Notes: generated by a model from the letters alone, not told the origin. A DNA stretch of 64,000 nucleotides from an uncultured Chitinophagaceae bacterium (GCA_937873715.1 CALMYJ010000027.1:1-64000); one strand, 5' to 3'. Positions 10,447-20,041 are shown, numbered from the stretch's first letter. Translations and numbers: made by a program.

Positions 10447-10644
10447 TCAGGCTTCTATCTTGCCGCTGGCAATAGCTTGTTTGTAAACAGCCTTAAGCAC
10501 TTGTGTGCGGCGGCGTACAGATGGCTTGGTGAACGACTGCCTTTCTCTCAACTGCAGTAAAACCTTGCTTTTTTCAAACTTCTTCTTGTACTTTTTCAGC
10601 GCCTTGTCGATGTTTTCGCAGTCTTTTGAATCAATGATTAACAT
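10447..10644 (-). CDS. rpsU: 30S ribosomal protein bS21
   Basis: 65 residues starting MLIIDSKDCENIDKALKKYK, with the usual basic C-terminal half (RRRTQVLKAVYKQ). The ATG at 10644 is chosen because the family begins there and a very strong Shine-Dalgarno sequence precedes it; the open frame extends to 10701 without meaning. In Bacteroidota the 30S subunit hides the anti-Shine-Dalgarno sequence with help from bS21, so this gene is expected to control its own translation. Confidence 0.96.
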   Translation of the reverse strand: MLIIDSKDCENIDKALKKYKKKFEKSKVLLQLRERQSFTKPSVRRRTQVLKAVYKQAIASGKIEA

Positions 10645-10651
10645 ATTATAT

Positions 10652-10660
10652 ACCTCCTTT
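10652..10660 (-). promoter_or_regulatory. Strong Shine-Dalgarno sequence of rpsU
   Basis: The minus strand reads AAAGGAGGT, a nine-base match to the 3' end of 16S rRNA, seven bases before the ATG. I saw no comparable sequence at other starts in the window, as expected for Bacteroidota, where Shine-Dalgarno use is rare. Confidence 0.9.
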
Positions 10661-10679
10661 GGTAGTTTTTTAAGAGCGG

Positions 10680-10708
10680 CAAAGATAAAAGAAATATCCA
10701 TACAGCAA
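10680..10708 (-). promoter_or_regulatory. Promoter of rpsU
   Basis: On the minus strand, TTG (10708-10706) plus 18 bases plus TATCTTTG (10687-10680). The implied leader is only about 30 bases, so the Shine-Dalgarno sequence sits near the 5' end of the mRNA. Confidence 0.7.
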
Positions 10709-10800
10709 AATTCAAATTTAAGTAAAGCCGCCGGGTGTTTTTGGCCTAAAGCTGTTCATCAAAAAATTCAGGAACACGGGAAATGCAATAATTTTACCCC

Positions 10801-11385
10801 ATGTTTACCGGTATAGTAGAAACCACAGGCCTCATTACAGGCATCAGCACTGCAGGCAGTAACCGCAGCTTTTGGATACAATCCCCCATTTCGGATGCCT
10901 TAAAGGTTGACCAGAGTGTGGCTCATGAAGGGGTATGCCTTACCGTGGAAGAGGTAAAAAATGGCACACACCGGGTAACCGCCATTGCCGAAACACTTGC
11001 CAAAACCAACCTGGCCGAATGGCATCAGGGTGGGCTGGTAAACCTGGAGCGTTGTATGCCAATAAATGGCCGGCTGGATGGCCATATAGTGCAGGGGCAT
11101 GTAGATACCACAGCCATTTGCACCGGGGTTGACCATAAAAACGGCAGTTGGCAGTACAGTTTTGAGTTTGACCCTGCCTTTACCCACCTGGTGATTGAAA
11201 AAGGCTCCATAGCGGTTAACGGCACCAGCCTTACCCTTTTTAACGTGGGCAAAAACAATTTTACCGTAGCCATCATACCTTATACTTACGAGCATACCAG
11301 TATCCGGCACCTGAAACAGGGCGATACAGTCAATATAGAATTTGATATTATTGGGAAATATGTGAGCAGGATGACAACTCGATAA
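10801..11385 (+). CDS. ribE: Riboflavin synthase, alpha subunit
   Basis: 194 residues. Two similar lumazine-binding halves are visible, starting MFTGIVETTG and, near residue 98, GHIVQGHVDTTA. The enzyme converts two molecules of 6,7-dimethyl-8-ribityllumazine to riboflavin and an aminouracil. No other rib gene is present nearby. The next gene starts 12 bases downstream, so it may be the first gene of the following cluster. Confidence 0.95.
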   Translation: MFTGIVETTGLITGISTAGSNRSFWIQSPISDALKVDQSVAHEGVCLTVEEVKNGTHRVTAIAETLAKTNLAEWHQGGLVNLERCMPINGRLDGHIVQGHVDTTAICTGVDHKNGSWQYSFEFDPAFTHLVIEKGSIAVNGTSLTLFNVGKNNFTVAIIPYTYEHTSIRHLKQGDTVNIEFDIIGKYVSRMTTR

Positions 11386-11397
11386 AGACGATCTTAA

Positions 11398-12390
11398 ATG
11401 TTTGAAACCAACAATCCCTTCGACGAAAAACAATTCCACAGCATTAAAGCCAGGCTGGTGGCTGCCGGAGGTTTAGCGTACCATGATTTTAAAAAAACAC
11501 TCCGGCCAAACTATCCTACAATAGCTTTTGATATAGCCTGTGGCTGGCTCATGATTGCCGCCTGTACAATTGCAGGTATATACATCGGTAATATGGATAG
11601 CACGGTACTTAAAATTGTACTGGCCCTTGCCGATGCCATATTGCTGGGCTTTGTAGTTAACTACCTCGGCAATTTTTTTCATGAAGCGTCGCATTACAAT
11701 ATTGCCCCTTCAAAAAAATGGAACGACAGGCTGGCCAATACTTTCCTGGGCATATTGCAGGCACAGCATATTCAGCATTACCGGCAGGTGCACTGGCAGC
11801 ACCATATTCACCTCGGTACGCCTGAAGATACCGAGCACAGCTATTTCAGTGCCCTCAACTTCAGTTTCTTTTTTGAAAGTCTTACCGGGATAAGGGCCAT
11901 CCGTATTTTTTTATACCGCAGCAACAATCCCGGCAAAAAATTAACCGAAAAAAATGGCGCCACTAAAGCACAGCAGGCCGGTATGCTGCTGGCCGGGGTT
12001 GCATTTCACCTTACAGTGCTGGCGCTGGCCGTATATTTTCAGCAGTACTGGCTGGCCGGTATATGGCTGCTGGGCTTTGGTACATTTTTCCCGTTTTTTG
12101 GCTCCCTGCGGCAGTTGCTGGAGCACCGGGGCGAATGGGCAAGCCAGGCCACCAATTACCATAAAACACCGCATGGCAAGCTCAGCCGCATTTTTAGCAG
12201 TGGGGTATTTGCCGCCACTTTTGGCAGTGCCGGGTTCAACAGGCACTTGCTGCACCACCTGGAGCCGCAGATAAGCTATACCAACCTTAAAGCACTCGAA
12301 CATTTTTTAAGCAATACCAGTATTGCCCCGCAATTGCAGCAGCAAAAAACCACCTATTGGCAGGCCTTCATTAAATTGCTGGGAAAATAA
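11398..12390 (+). CDS. Membrane fatty-acid desaturase family protein
   Basis: 330 residues. The three histidine clusters that hold the di-iron centre of membrane desaturases/hydroxylases are present: HEASH (near 98), HYRQVHWQHH (near 125) and HLLHH (near 283). Several transmembrane segments surround them. The substrate cannot be told; the context (methyltransferases, glycosyltransferase) suggests a lipid or lipid-linked molecule rather than bulk phospholipid. The stop is two bases before the next ATG. Confidence 0.82.
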   Translation: MFETNNPFDEKQFHSIKARLVAAGGLAYHDFKKTLRPNYPTIAFDIACGWLMIAACTIAGIYIGNMDSTVLKIVLALADAILLGFVVNYLGNFFHEASHYNIAPSKKWNDRLANTFLGILQAQHIQHYRQVHWQHHIHLGTPEDTEHSYFSALNFSFFFESLTGIRAIRIFLYRSNNPGKKLTEKNGATKAQQAGMLLAGVAFHLTVLALAVYFQQYWLAGIWLLGFGTFFPFFGSLRQLLEHRGEWASQATNYHKTPHGKLSRIFSSGVFAATFGSAGFNRHLLHHLEPQISYTNLKALEHFLSNTSIAPQLQQQKTTYWQAFIKLLGK

Positions 12391-12392
12391 TA

Positions 12393-13310
12393 ATGCCCCA
12401 TTGCCCTCTTTGCAATATTGAAACCAACAGGCATTTTGCCTCAGCTACCGATGTGGAATATTTTACCACAACGGCACATTTTGATTTTTACAACTGCCCA
12501 CACTGCGATATTGTTTTTATCCATCCCATGCCGGTGCAGGAACTGGCGGTTATTTACCCGGCTAATTATTATTCGTTTACCGAAAAAAACAGCAGTCTTG
12601 CCTTTAAAATAAAAGACTGGTTAGACAGCCGCTTTTACCGCAAAATATTGCAACAGCTACCCGGCACCGAATTAAAAGCGCTGGATATTGGCGGTGGCAC
12701 CGGCACCCTGCTGGACAGCCTGCAAAAGGCCGACAAAAGATTAACGCATACACAGGTGGTGGATATAGACAGTAAAGCCAAAACGGTAGCTGAAGCCAAA
12801 GGCCACCAGTATTACTGCGGTACCATCGAGTCGTTTAATACCGATGGGCAATACGATGTGGTGTTGATGTTGAATTTAATTGAGCATGTGGCCAACCCGA
12901 AAGCAGTACTGGCAAAAGCTGCAGCGCTGCTGAGCCCCCGCGGCAGCATTATTATTAAAACACCGAATTACAACAGCCTCGATGCCCGGCTGTTTCGCCG
13001 TTCGTACTGGGGCGGATTGCATTGCCCCCGGCATTGGGTATTATTTACCAAACACAGTTTTGAAAAAATGGCCGATGCCTGTGGCTTGCAGGTACAGCAT
13101 TTTGCCTACACACAGGGTGCGCCTTTCTGGGCTTTTAGTCTGCTGCACTGGCTGCACCGGCGCAAATGGATAAAGGCTGGAAAAGATCGCCCCATCATTT
13201 ATCATCCACTGTTTGGCTTCATCAGTTTAATAGCGGCTGCCTTTGATTTTATCCGAAAGCCTTTTGCACCTTTATCTCAAATGTTTTTTGTGCTGGGTAA
13301 AAAGCAATAG
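12393..13310 (+). CDS. SAM-dependent methyltransferase with N-terminal zinc ribbon
   Basis: 305 residues. Two CxxC pairs (CPLC at 4-7 and CPHC near 35) suggest a zinc ribbon, and the methyltransferase core has LDIGGGTGTLLD near residue 93 as the SAM-binding loop. This architecture is common in genes for surface polysaccharides and O-methylated sugars. The last third has a hydrophobic stretch (FISLIAAAFDFI). Its acceptor is unknown; it is part of the same compact operon as the desaturase. Confidence 0.78.
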   Translation: MPHCPLCNIETNRHFASATDVEYFTTTAHFDFYNCPHCDIVFIHPMPVQELAVIYPANYYSFTEKNSSLAFKIKDWLDSRFYRKILQQLPGTELKALDIGGGTGTLLDSLQKADKRLTHTQVVDIDSKAKTVAEAKGHQYYCGTIESFNTDGQYDVVLMLNLIEHVANPKAVLAKAAALLSPRGSIIIKTPNYNSLDARLFRRSYWGGLHCPRHWVLFTKHSFEKMADACGLQVQHFAYTQGAPFWAFSLLHWLHRRKWIKAGKDRPIIYHPLFGFISLIAAAFDFIRKPFAPLSQMFFVLGKKQ

Positions 13311-13352
13311 CTGAAACCTGCCCAAACATATTTATTATTGTGCCACAATACA

Positions 13353-14933
13353 ATGCCTGTACTTACACCCAATACAAGGAAGTGGATTTTTGCTGTACTG
13401 CTGGCCATGCCGGTTTACTTCCTGTATGCATTGCATTTTTTTAATCATGATGCGGCGCTAAAACCCACCGGCTATATACAGTGGGAGCACCTGATGTATA
13501 TGCTGAGTGCTAAGGAATATGCCAGCGGTAATGCACAACTGCTGTACCAGTGGCCCATGCTCAATAATTTTGATGCCGGGCCCGTTTTTTTTCAGCCGCA
13601 GTTTTTAGTGCTGGGGTATGTATGGAAATTTACAGGTGCCAGCCCGGCTACACTGCTGCTGGTGTTTAATATCATTTTTGCCGTACTTACCCTTCGTGTA
13701 GTCATTGCCGTGATAGATGTTATTATTCCGCAGTACCGTTACAAAAATTTAATCACTATCCTCTTTTGCTGGGGGGGCGGATTACTTGCCGCTGCAGGCT
13801 TTGTACTGCACTGGGTTGTTTTTAAAAACAGCACCCTTACTTTTTCCGAACAAATTTTTTACCTCGACCCCGCCGATGGTTTCTGGTGCCTCAACTTTGG
13901 CCGCACCCTTATATATCCATTTGAAGCGTATTATCATTTTTTGTTTGTATCTGCAGTATTAATGGTGCTCCGCAAAAGGTTTATGGCTGCTTTTGTAATC
14001 ATACTGCTGCTGATACTATCGCATCCTTATACCGCTATCGAATTAATTACCCCCCTGCTGGTATGGATAGCAGCCGAAGTATTTTATTTTAAAAACAGTG
14101 CTTATAGCAAAAGGCAGTTTTGGCTTTTTGCAGCAGCTTTTTTGCTGTTTTTTATTTTTTATGCCGGCATACTGGGCAGGATAGAAATTTACCGGTACAT
14201 CAATCAGCTCAATTCGCTCGACTGGAATTATAAAGCCTGGCATTTTGTGCCGGGGTATGCATTGGTGTGGTTGTTATCCTTTTATTGTATAAAAAACGTT
14301 CCGGCATTAAAGCGTCATTTTTCTAACCCCCATAGCCGCCTGTTTTTCTGGTGGGGGCTGGTGGCTTTTTTGCTTTCCGTACATGGCTTTGCCATAAAGC
14401 CCGAGCAGCCGGTGCATTTTACAAGGGGCTATGTATATGCCGGTTTCTTTTTATTTAGCATACCGGCATTGCAGCAGCTCATTAGCTGGTTGATGCAGGA
14501 GAACAAAAAAAAATACCTTCTCACTACCGTAATCGTATTTGTTTTTTTATTCGATAACATCAGTTGGTTTGGGCTTAAAGCGGATAGCAAAAACCAGGCT
14601 GGTGTATATTTTAATAAACCAGAGTATGAATTGATTGATTTTTTCAGCAAACAACCTGCTGCAGGTATTGTGGCCGGTAACGAAAATAACTATCCGCTAA
14701 ATATTGCCATTCAACTGCACAGCAATACAAAGGCGTGGATACCGCATCCGTTTCTTGGTTTTGATATAGAGGAGCGGCGGCAGGCAGTAGCGCAATTTGT
14801 ATCCGGCAAAGAAATGCATCCCATGTGGCGGGGCAAAACGGTGTATATGTATTTTGATAAAAATGACGGTAATTTGCAACAGCCACCTGTATTCGAAAAC
14901 GCACAGTTTGTGGTGTACAAAATAAATGAGTGA
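13353..14933 (+). CDS. Polytopic membrane protein, probably involved in glycan synthesis
   Basis: 526 residues from the ATG at 13353; a TTG at 13338 is possible. About ten transmembrane segments are spread along the protein, with a soluble C-terminal part of about 100 residues. I recognise no specific family; the layout resembles GT-C type membrane glycosyltransferases, but no catalytic motif is certain. The gene overlaps the following glycosyltransferase by eight bases, so the two are probably translated together. Confidence 0.6.
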   Translation: MPVLTPNTRKWIFAVLLAMPVYFLYALHFFNHDAALKPTGYIQWEHLMYMLSAKEYASGNAQLLYQWPMLNNFDAGPVFFQPQFLVLGYVWKFTGASPATLLLVFNIIFAVLTLRVVIAVIDVIIPQYRYKNLITILFCWGGGLLAAAGFVLHWVVFKNSTLTFSEQIFYLDPADGFWCLNFGRTLIYPFEAYYHFLFVSAVLMVLRKRFMAAFVIILLLILSHPYTAIELITPLLVWIAAEVFYFKNSAYSKRQFWLFAAAFLLFFIFYAGILGRIEIYRYINQLNSLDWNYKAWHFVPGYALVWLLSFYCIKNVPALKRHFSNPHSRLFFWWGLVAFLLSVHGFAIKPEQPVHFTRGYVYAGFFLFSIPALQQLISWLMQENKKKYLLTTVIVFVFLFDNISWFGLKADSKNQAGVYFNKPEYELIDFFSKQPAAGIVAGNENNYPLNIAIQLHSNTKAWIPHPFLGFDIEERRQAVAQFVSGKEMHPMWRGKTVYMYFDKNDGNLQQPPVFENAQFVVYKINE

Positions 14934-15861
14934 ACCCATTACCATACTGCTGCCGGTGTACAACGATACGGCATCGCTGCAAATGCTGTTGAAGGATGTA
15001 CAGCAGTTGGATGCGGCCATACTAAGCAGGATTTCGATGGTGGTGGTAAATGATGGCTCTGCCAGTTTTAAACTGGATGCTGTGGGCAATACACCGCTTA
15101 CCATTGTACACCTCAGCCGCAACCTGGGCCATCAAAAAGCTATTGCCATCGGCCTTTCATACATTAAAGAAAATATGCCCGGCGCAACCGTTATTGTAAT
15201 GGACGGCGATGGTGAAGACAGGGTGGCCGATATACCCCAGTTGTTGCAGGCCAATGCCAGGGAACCGAATACCGTTTTTTTTGCAGCAAGGCAAAGAAGA
15301 ACAAATGGCCTGTTTTTTAAATTGTTTTACTGGTTGTACAAGTTTAGCTTTTGGTTGAGTACAGGTAAAAAAATTTCATTCGGTAATTACTCTGTACTTT
15401 CTTACAACACCCTTTGCCGGGCAGTGTATTACAGCGAAATATGGAACAATTATCCCGGCGGTATTATGAAATCGGGCCTGCCCTACAAAGCCCTGCCTAC
15501 ACAGCGGGGCAGCCGCTATGCCGGTAAATCTAAAATGAATTTTACAGCACTACTGCTGCATGGCTTTGGCGCTATTTCTGTTTTTTTAGAAGTAATCATC
15601 ACCCGTATTGCCATCATTTCATTTTTAATGATACTGGTATCGGCACTGTCTATTGCGGCAATTTTAATTATACGCACCACCACTTCGCTGGCTATACCCG
15701 GCTGGGCATCCATAGTGGGCACTTCGATGGTGATTATCCTGCTGATTAGTTTTATCATTTCGCTGATTGCTATTTTTATTTATCTCTCCACACAATCGCA
15801 GCGAAAGTTTATACCGGCACTGCATTACCGGGATTATATTTTGCAAACAGAAACAAGATAA
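14926..15861 (+). CDS. Family 2 glycosyltransferase with C-terminal membrane helices
   Basis: 311 residues. The GT2 fold shows in ITILLPVYND at the N-terminus, VVVNDGS near 40 and VMDGDGEDR near 89, which takes the place of the metal-binding aspartates. Two hydrophobic helices (about 225-250 and 262-290) match the DPM1/GtrB group that moves a sugar onto a polyprenyl-phosphate carrier. The gene overlaps the upstream gene by eight bases. A polyprenyl-linked sugar made here could feed the two large membrane proteins on either side. Confidence 0.85.
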   Translation: MSEPITILLPVYNDTASLQMLLKDVQQLDAAILSRISMVVVNDGSASFKLDAVGNTPLTIVHLSRNLGHQKAIAIGLSYIKENMPGATVIVMDGDGEDRVADIPQLLQANAREPNTVFFAARQRRTNGLFFKLFYWLYKFSFWLSTGKKISFGNYSVLSYNTLCRAVYYSEIWNNYPGGIMKSGLPYKALPTQRGSRYAGKSKMNFTALLLHGFGAISVFLEVIITRIAIISFLMILVSALSIAAILIIRTTTSLAIPGWASIVGTSMVIILLISFIISLIAIFIYLSTQSQRKFIPALHYRDYILQTETR

Positions 15862-15862
15862 C

Positions 15863-16570
15863 ATGAATGCAGCGCCATTTGAATATATCGGTAATGAGCT
15901 GGAATTGTTTGCAGCCGCCAAAAACTGGAAGCGTTATTTTACCCAACTCATTAAGCCGCACATCAGTGGGTATGTGCTGGAAGTAGGGGCAGGTATTGGT
16001 GCCAATACAGCCTTATTGCACCAAAAAGCCGCTACAGGCTGGGTGTTGCTGGAGCCGGATATAAATTTTTGCAACCGCCTCCGCCACCTGGTGGAAGTGG
16101 GTAAGCTGCCGGCTTACTGTACTATTTTTAACGGGTACACCAGCCAAATCAGGCAAACATTTGATACCATAATTTATATCGATGTGCTGGAACATATCGA
16201 AAACGATGTAAAGGAATTAAAAACAGCCGCAGCACTCCTGAATCCCGGCGGAAAATTAATTGTTTTATCCCCGGCCTATAATTATTTGATGAATCCTTTT
16301 GATAAGGCCATCGGGCATTACCGGCGTTATACCAAAAAAGAACTGCTGGCAAAAACAGAAGGAATAGTGGAAGTGCAAAAAATATTCTATGCCGACAGCC
16401 TTGGTCTTTTATCCTCGCTGGCCAACAAATGGATATTAAAGCAGCCATACCCCACGCAAAGACAAATTTCATTTTGGGATACTTTTATTATACCTGCATC
16501 AACCATAACGGATAAAATTATTTTTCATAGTGCCGGCAGGTCGGTAATCGGCATTTGGAAAAAACGGTAA
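15863..16570 (+). CDS. Class I SAM-dependent methyltransferase
   Basis: 235 residues from the ATG at 15863, directly after the glycosyltransferase stop. The SAM loop is LEVGAGIGANTA near residue 34, followed by IDVLEHIEND near 103. It is about 20% smaller than the other methyltransferase in this operon and lacks the zinc ribbon. The substrate is unknown. The open frame upstream of 15863 overlaps the glycosyltransferase and is not needed. Confidence 0.8.
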   Translation: MNAAPFEYIGNELELFAAAKNWKRYFTQLIKPHISGYVLEVGAGIGANTALLHQKAATGWVLLEPDINFCNRLRHLVEVGKLPAYCTIFNGYTSQIRQTFDTIIYIDVLEHIENDVKELKTAAALLNPGGKLIVLSPAYNYLMNPFDKAIGHYRRYTKKELLAKTEGIVEVQKIFYADSLGLLSSLANKWILKQPYPTQRQISFWDTFIIPASTITDKIIFHSAGRSVIGIWKKR

Positions 16571-16581
16571 GCAGTTGCAGT

Positions 16582-18777
16582 GTGAAGAAAAAATTTTTAC
16601 ATACTACAGTTTCCGGTGTTCCCGTTGGGGCGCTGCTGTTGCTGGCAGTTATTTGTGGTGCAGGCTACTGGCCCGTGAGCAGTAATTTGTTTAGCCTCAA
16701 AAATGATGCATACATCTATTTTTTGCCCTGCCGTTATTTTATCAGCGAAGTAATACAAAGCGGTCATCTCCCTTTGTGGAATCCCTATTTCTACATGGGC
16801 TTTCCACTGCATGGCGATATGCAGGCCGGCGTGTGGAACCCGGTAGTGTGGCTGTTCTCACTGTTTGGCCGCTACAATATGACCATGCTGCAGTACGAAA
16901 CCCTGCTGTATATTTTTTTTGGTGCTGTGGGTATCTACAAGTTGTTAACGGCTTTCAGTATATCGCATCGCACCAAAATGATTATGGCAGTGTGTTATAT
17001 GTTTTGTGGCTTTATCATCGATACGGCACAAATTACAGTGTGGACGGGCAGCGCTGCTTTTATCCCTTTTGTGTTTCTGTACCATTACCGTATACTACAG
17101 GGGCAAAGCAGGTATGCTAATGCGGTTAAAACAGCTCTGGCTTTGTACATGTTGTTTACAGCAGGTTACCCATCATTGTTTATTATGTGCGGTTATATCC
17201 TGCTTTTTGCAACACTGCTTGCACTGTATAGCAGGTACAGGGCAAAAGCCGGCCGTACCATATTAGTACAAATGTTATCGGCAAATGCCATTGCTGTTGC
17301 CGGTTTTGTGCTACTTGCTTTACCGGTATTACTTTCTTATTGGGATTACCTGCCCTATTACCAGCGCTCCGGCGGCGTATCGCTGGCAGAGGCAGAAGCT
17401 AACCCTTTCAATCCTTTTGCCATTGTATCCTATTTTTTTCCGCTGAGTGTTACCAAGCAGCATAGCTGGCTTACTACCGACCCCACAGCCCGTAGCGGTT
17501 TTATGGGTTTGTTTACCATAATGCTGCTGTTATTTATTGCAAAAAGAAAATTAACCGGCACACAAAAGTTTATACTCACTGCTACGGTTATACTTTTTTT
17601 GTTTTCATTGGGCAGTACCACACCGGTACGAAAAATGTTTTATCACCTGCTGCCCATGATGAATTATTTCCGTCACCCTGGAACCATACGGCTGTTTACA
17701 ACTATCGGCCTGCTGCTGTTAAGTGCTGTGGTAGTAGATGATTTTTTTACAGCCTTGCAACAGGGCAAACAAAAATTTTACCGCTATGTTGCCATTATTA
17801 CCAGTATGGCTGTGCTGGTAGCTATACTGGTACATTCCGGTACAAACAACCTGGTGCATAAAGCACTGCTATTTAAAAACAATATAGCTGAGGCTGCAGA
17901 CAAAAGAAATTTTGTAAAACAATTTTACGATAGTATCAGCTTTGCAGATGCAGTGTTGCTCGAGGGAGTAATACAGTTAATTTTCTTACTGCTGTTTATA
18001 CTTTGGTTGAGCAGAAAAAAAACGATAGCACCAAAGCGTTTTGCGATACTGTTTGCCTTTAATGCCGTATTGCTGGCACAGTTTTCTATACCGGCCACTT
18101 TTGTTACACAACAATCACCGGCAGCTATTAATGCACTCATCCGGGATAGTCCGCAGGGCTGGCCCCTGCCTGCCAGCGACATGCCCATTGCACAAAACAA
18201 TATATTGGAAGCCGCTACCAACAGGCAGTTTGGCTGTGCCTCCTTTTACACAAAAAAAATTGTACAGGTATCGGAAGAACTGAATCCTTCTTTTACACAG
18301 TCGCTTTCGCAATTTGATAGCGATACAGCGCTGGCTGCAATAGTGATGCAGAACCCGGTATTTTATCTTGCAGATACAGTTGTGCAGTACAGTGGTAAAA
18401 ACGATTCGGCGCTTCATGCCCGTAAAGTACTTTTTACGGATACGGTGCAGCAACAGGTGCAGCCTGCGGCCGGTTATATAATAGCAACAAAGTTTGCACC
18501 CTGGCAATTGGGCTTTGAAGTACATACAAATAACCCTGCTCCATTTGTTTTGTTTCAAAATTTTAACCACAACTGGAAGCTGTATGTTGATGGCGAACCT
18601 ACAGTAATAAAAAAAGGCAATATTTCTTTTATGTACGCATGGGTACAGGCAGGTTCGCACCTGCTTCGCTTTGAGTACAGCCCCGCTTACCTTACACCCG
18701 GGCTGATTGTAAGCCTGCTTACACTAATTATTATGCTGGTATTCTTGTGGGGGAATAAGCGTAAAAGCCTGCCCTGA
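16582..18777 (+). CDS. YfhO-like large membrane protein
   Basis: 731 residues from a GTG at 16582, or 740 from a TTG at 16555 that overlaps the previous gene; no ATG is available near the N-terminus. About a dozen transmembrane helices are followed by a soluble beta-rich C-terminal part with NHNWKLYVDGEP near 670 and a last helix (LIVSLLTLIIMLVFLW). LPLWNPYFYMGFPLHGDMQ near residue 65 is typical of YfhO proteins, which take part in glycosylation of lipoteichoic acid in Gram-positive bacteria. Here a role in glycosylating a surface molecule is inferred from the adjacent GT2 gene. It ends the operon. Confidence 0.75.
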   Translation: MKKKFLHTTVSGVPVGALLLLAVICGAGYWPVSSNLFSLKNDAYIYFLPCRYFISEVIQSGHLPLWNPYFYMGFPLHGDMQAGVWNPVVWLFSLFGRYNMTMLQYETLLYIFFGAVGIYKLLTAFSISHRTKMIMAVCYMFCGFIIDTAQITVWTGSAAFIPFVFLYHYRILQGQSRYANAVKTALALYMLFTAGYPSLFIMCGYILLFATLLALYSRYRAKAGRTILVQMLSANAIAVAGFVLLALPVLLSYWDYLPYYQRSGGVSLAEAEANPFNPFAIVSYFFPLSVTKQHSWLTTDPTARSGFMGLFTIMLLLFIAKRKLTGTQKFILTATVILFLFSLGSTTPVRKMFYHLLPMMNYFRHPGTIRLFTTIGLLLLSAVVVDDFFTALQQGKQKFYRYVAIITSMAVLVAILVHSGTNNLVHKALLFKNNIAEAADKRNFVKQFYDSISFADAVLLEGVIQLIFLLLFILWLSRKKTIAPKRFAILFAFNAVLLAQFSIPATFVTQQSPAAINALIRDSPQGWPLPASDMPIAQNNILEAATNRQFGCASFYTKKIVQVSEELNPSFTQSLSQFDSDTALAAIVMQNPVFYLADTVVQYSGKNDSALHARKVLFTDTVQQQVQPAAGYIIATKFAPWQLGFEVHTNNPAPFVLFQNFNHNWKLYVDGEPTVIKKGNISFMYAWVQAGSHLLRFEYSPAYLTPGLIVSLLTLIIMLVFLWGNKRKSLP

Positions 18778-18863
18778 TTTTTTCTTTCCTTTTTGCGAAA
18801 ATGATTTTCCCTATGCGGCATTGTGCTAAAGTACTGCACACGGATGTTTGCAGGGTAAAACTA

Positions 18864-19196
18864 ATGTGTATGATTTGCGAATACCAGTCGTTGTACTATG
18901 GGGATGATGGCTATATAGTACGATGCAGGCAGTGCGGCCATTACCAGGTAGCATTTATCAGCACTATGCTCATGTTGAATGCCGATGATTTTGACATTTT
19001 ACGTCATATTGTTGGGGCTAAAATGCAGGAGAAAAACAGCACAGTGCCCGGTACAAAAACCGTTGTGATTCGAACGCCATCTAAAGAAGTGTCGATACTG
19101 CTTACCCGTGCCGAACTGGAACAGTTACACCGCATACTGGAAGAGGCCGATAATGAATTGAAAACACAAGAATTGATACGCCTTTTTGGTGCATAG
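18864..19196 (+). CDS. Small zinc-ribbon protein of unknown function
   Basis: 110 residues from the ATG at 18864; another ATG at 18801 would add 21 residues. Two CxxC pairs (CMIC at 2-5 and CRQC near 21) flank a short beta segment, and GHYQVAF follows. The rest is helical with TRAELEQLHRILEEAD near 80. Short proteins of this layout occur widely in Bacteroidota without known function. It stands alone, 86 bases after the YfhO-like gene. Confidence 0.65.
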   Translation: MCMICEYQSLYYGDDGYIVRCRQCGHYQVAFISTMLMLNADDFDILRHIVGAKMQEKNSTVPGTKTVVIRTPSKEVSILLTRAELEQLHRILEEADNELKTQELIRLFGA

Positions 19197-19320
19197 CCTA
19201 TTAAGTCCGGACTTTCTTCATCAGCAAAATGTTACTGGCATGCGATCGGCTGTAAACAGGTGTACTGTAAAGATTGTTCCGGCACCAGTTCCTTTTTATT
19301 TGCATAGTTGAGCTTAAATG

Positions 19321-19354
19321 AAAAAATGCCCTTCAGTTTTTTGAAGGGCATTTT
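19321..19354. terminator. Bidirectional terminator
   Basis: TGCCCTTCA (19327-19335) and TGAAGGGCA (19342-19350) form a nine-pair stem with A and T runs on the two sides. It lies between the zinc-ribbon gene and the minus-strand barrel fragment and can serve both. Confidence 0.85.
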
Positions 19355-19393
19355 AGTGCTATATTTTCAAAATAATTCAATAGCACCATCAAC

Positions 19394-20041
19394 TCAAAGG
19401 TTGTGTATATACGTTAGCATTAATCCTGTATTCATACGCCTGGCACTGGTAATGCCAAGGTCGCCGATGAGTAAATTATCTTCATTAGGATTGTCAAAAT
19501 TCATCCGTTGTTTATAATTGCTGGTGGTGCCATAGCTAAGCAGCAGGGCGGCACGGAGGTTAAAGTTTCTTTTGCGAAAATTGGCACCAAGGTTCAGGTG
19601 GTACTGGTTCCAGGCAGCAGTGACGCCAATGAAACCATCATCGTTTTGAAACTGCTGGCTCCCACCATAGTTGAAGTCAGTTCGGATGGAGCAATAGCCG
19701 GTAACTGTTTGGGTAAAATTGTAACTCATGGCTGCCGAAAAATTGATGATGGCTTTACGGGCATCTTTCAGGCGTAATAAGTCGGGTGTGTACCGGTTGT
19801 TATCCCCGGTATCCGGGCGGATGAAGTATTCTTTATCAGGCGTAATCAAATTATACTCTTTCACTTTTGTAAAATATTCTGCGGCGAGGTACACATGCCC
19901 CTTGCCGAAATTATAAGTATAGCCCGCTGCTGCACTCAGCGGCATTTTCCAGTTTGATTTTAAATTTTTTTGTTCGGTATTGGCCAATAAAAAAACGTCG
20001 AGTGGGCCTAATTTGAGGTTGTTAATGATGGCATCGCTTTG
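19394..20041 (-). pseudogene. Outer-membrane beta-barrel protein, lacking its N-terminus
   Basis: About 215 residues of alternating polar/hydrophobic strands typical of an outer-membrane barrel (LSAAAGYTYNFGKGHVYLAA, IINFSAAMSYNF, YHLNLGANFRKRNFNLRAAL). The sensible coding sequence continues on the minus strand past the only in-frame TTG (19987) to about 20041, where it stops making sense; a stop codon follows at 20065. There is no signal peptide and no normal start, so the 5' part is missing. The break falls at the inverted repeat at 20033-20056, from which another truncated gene runs the other way. Confidence 0.65.
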
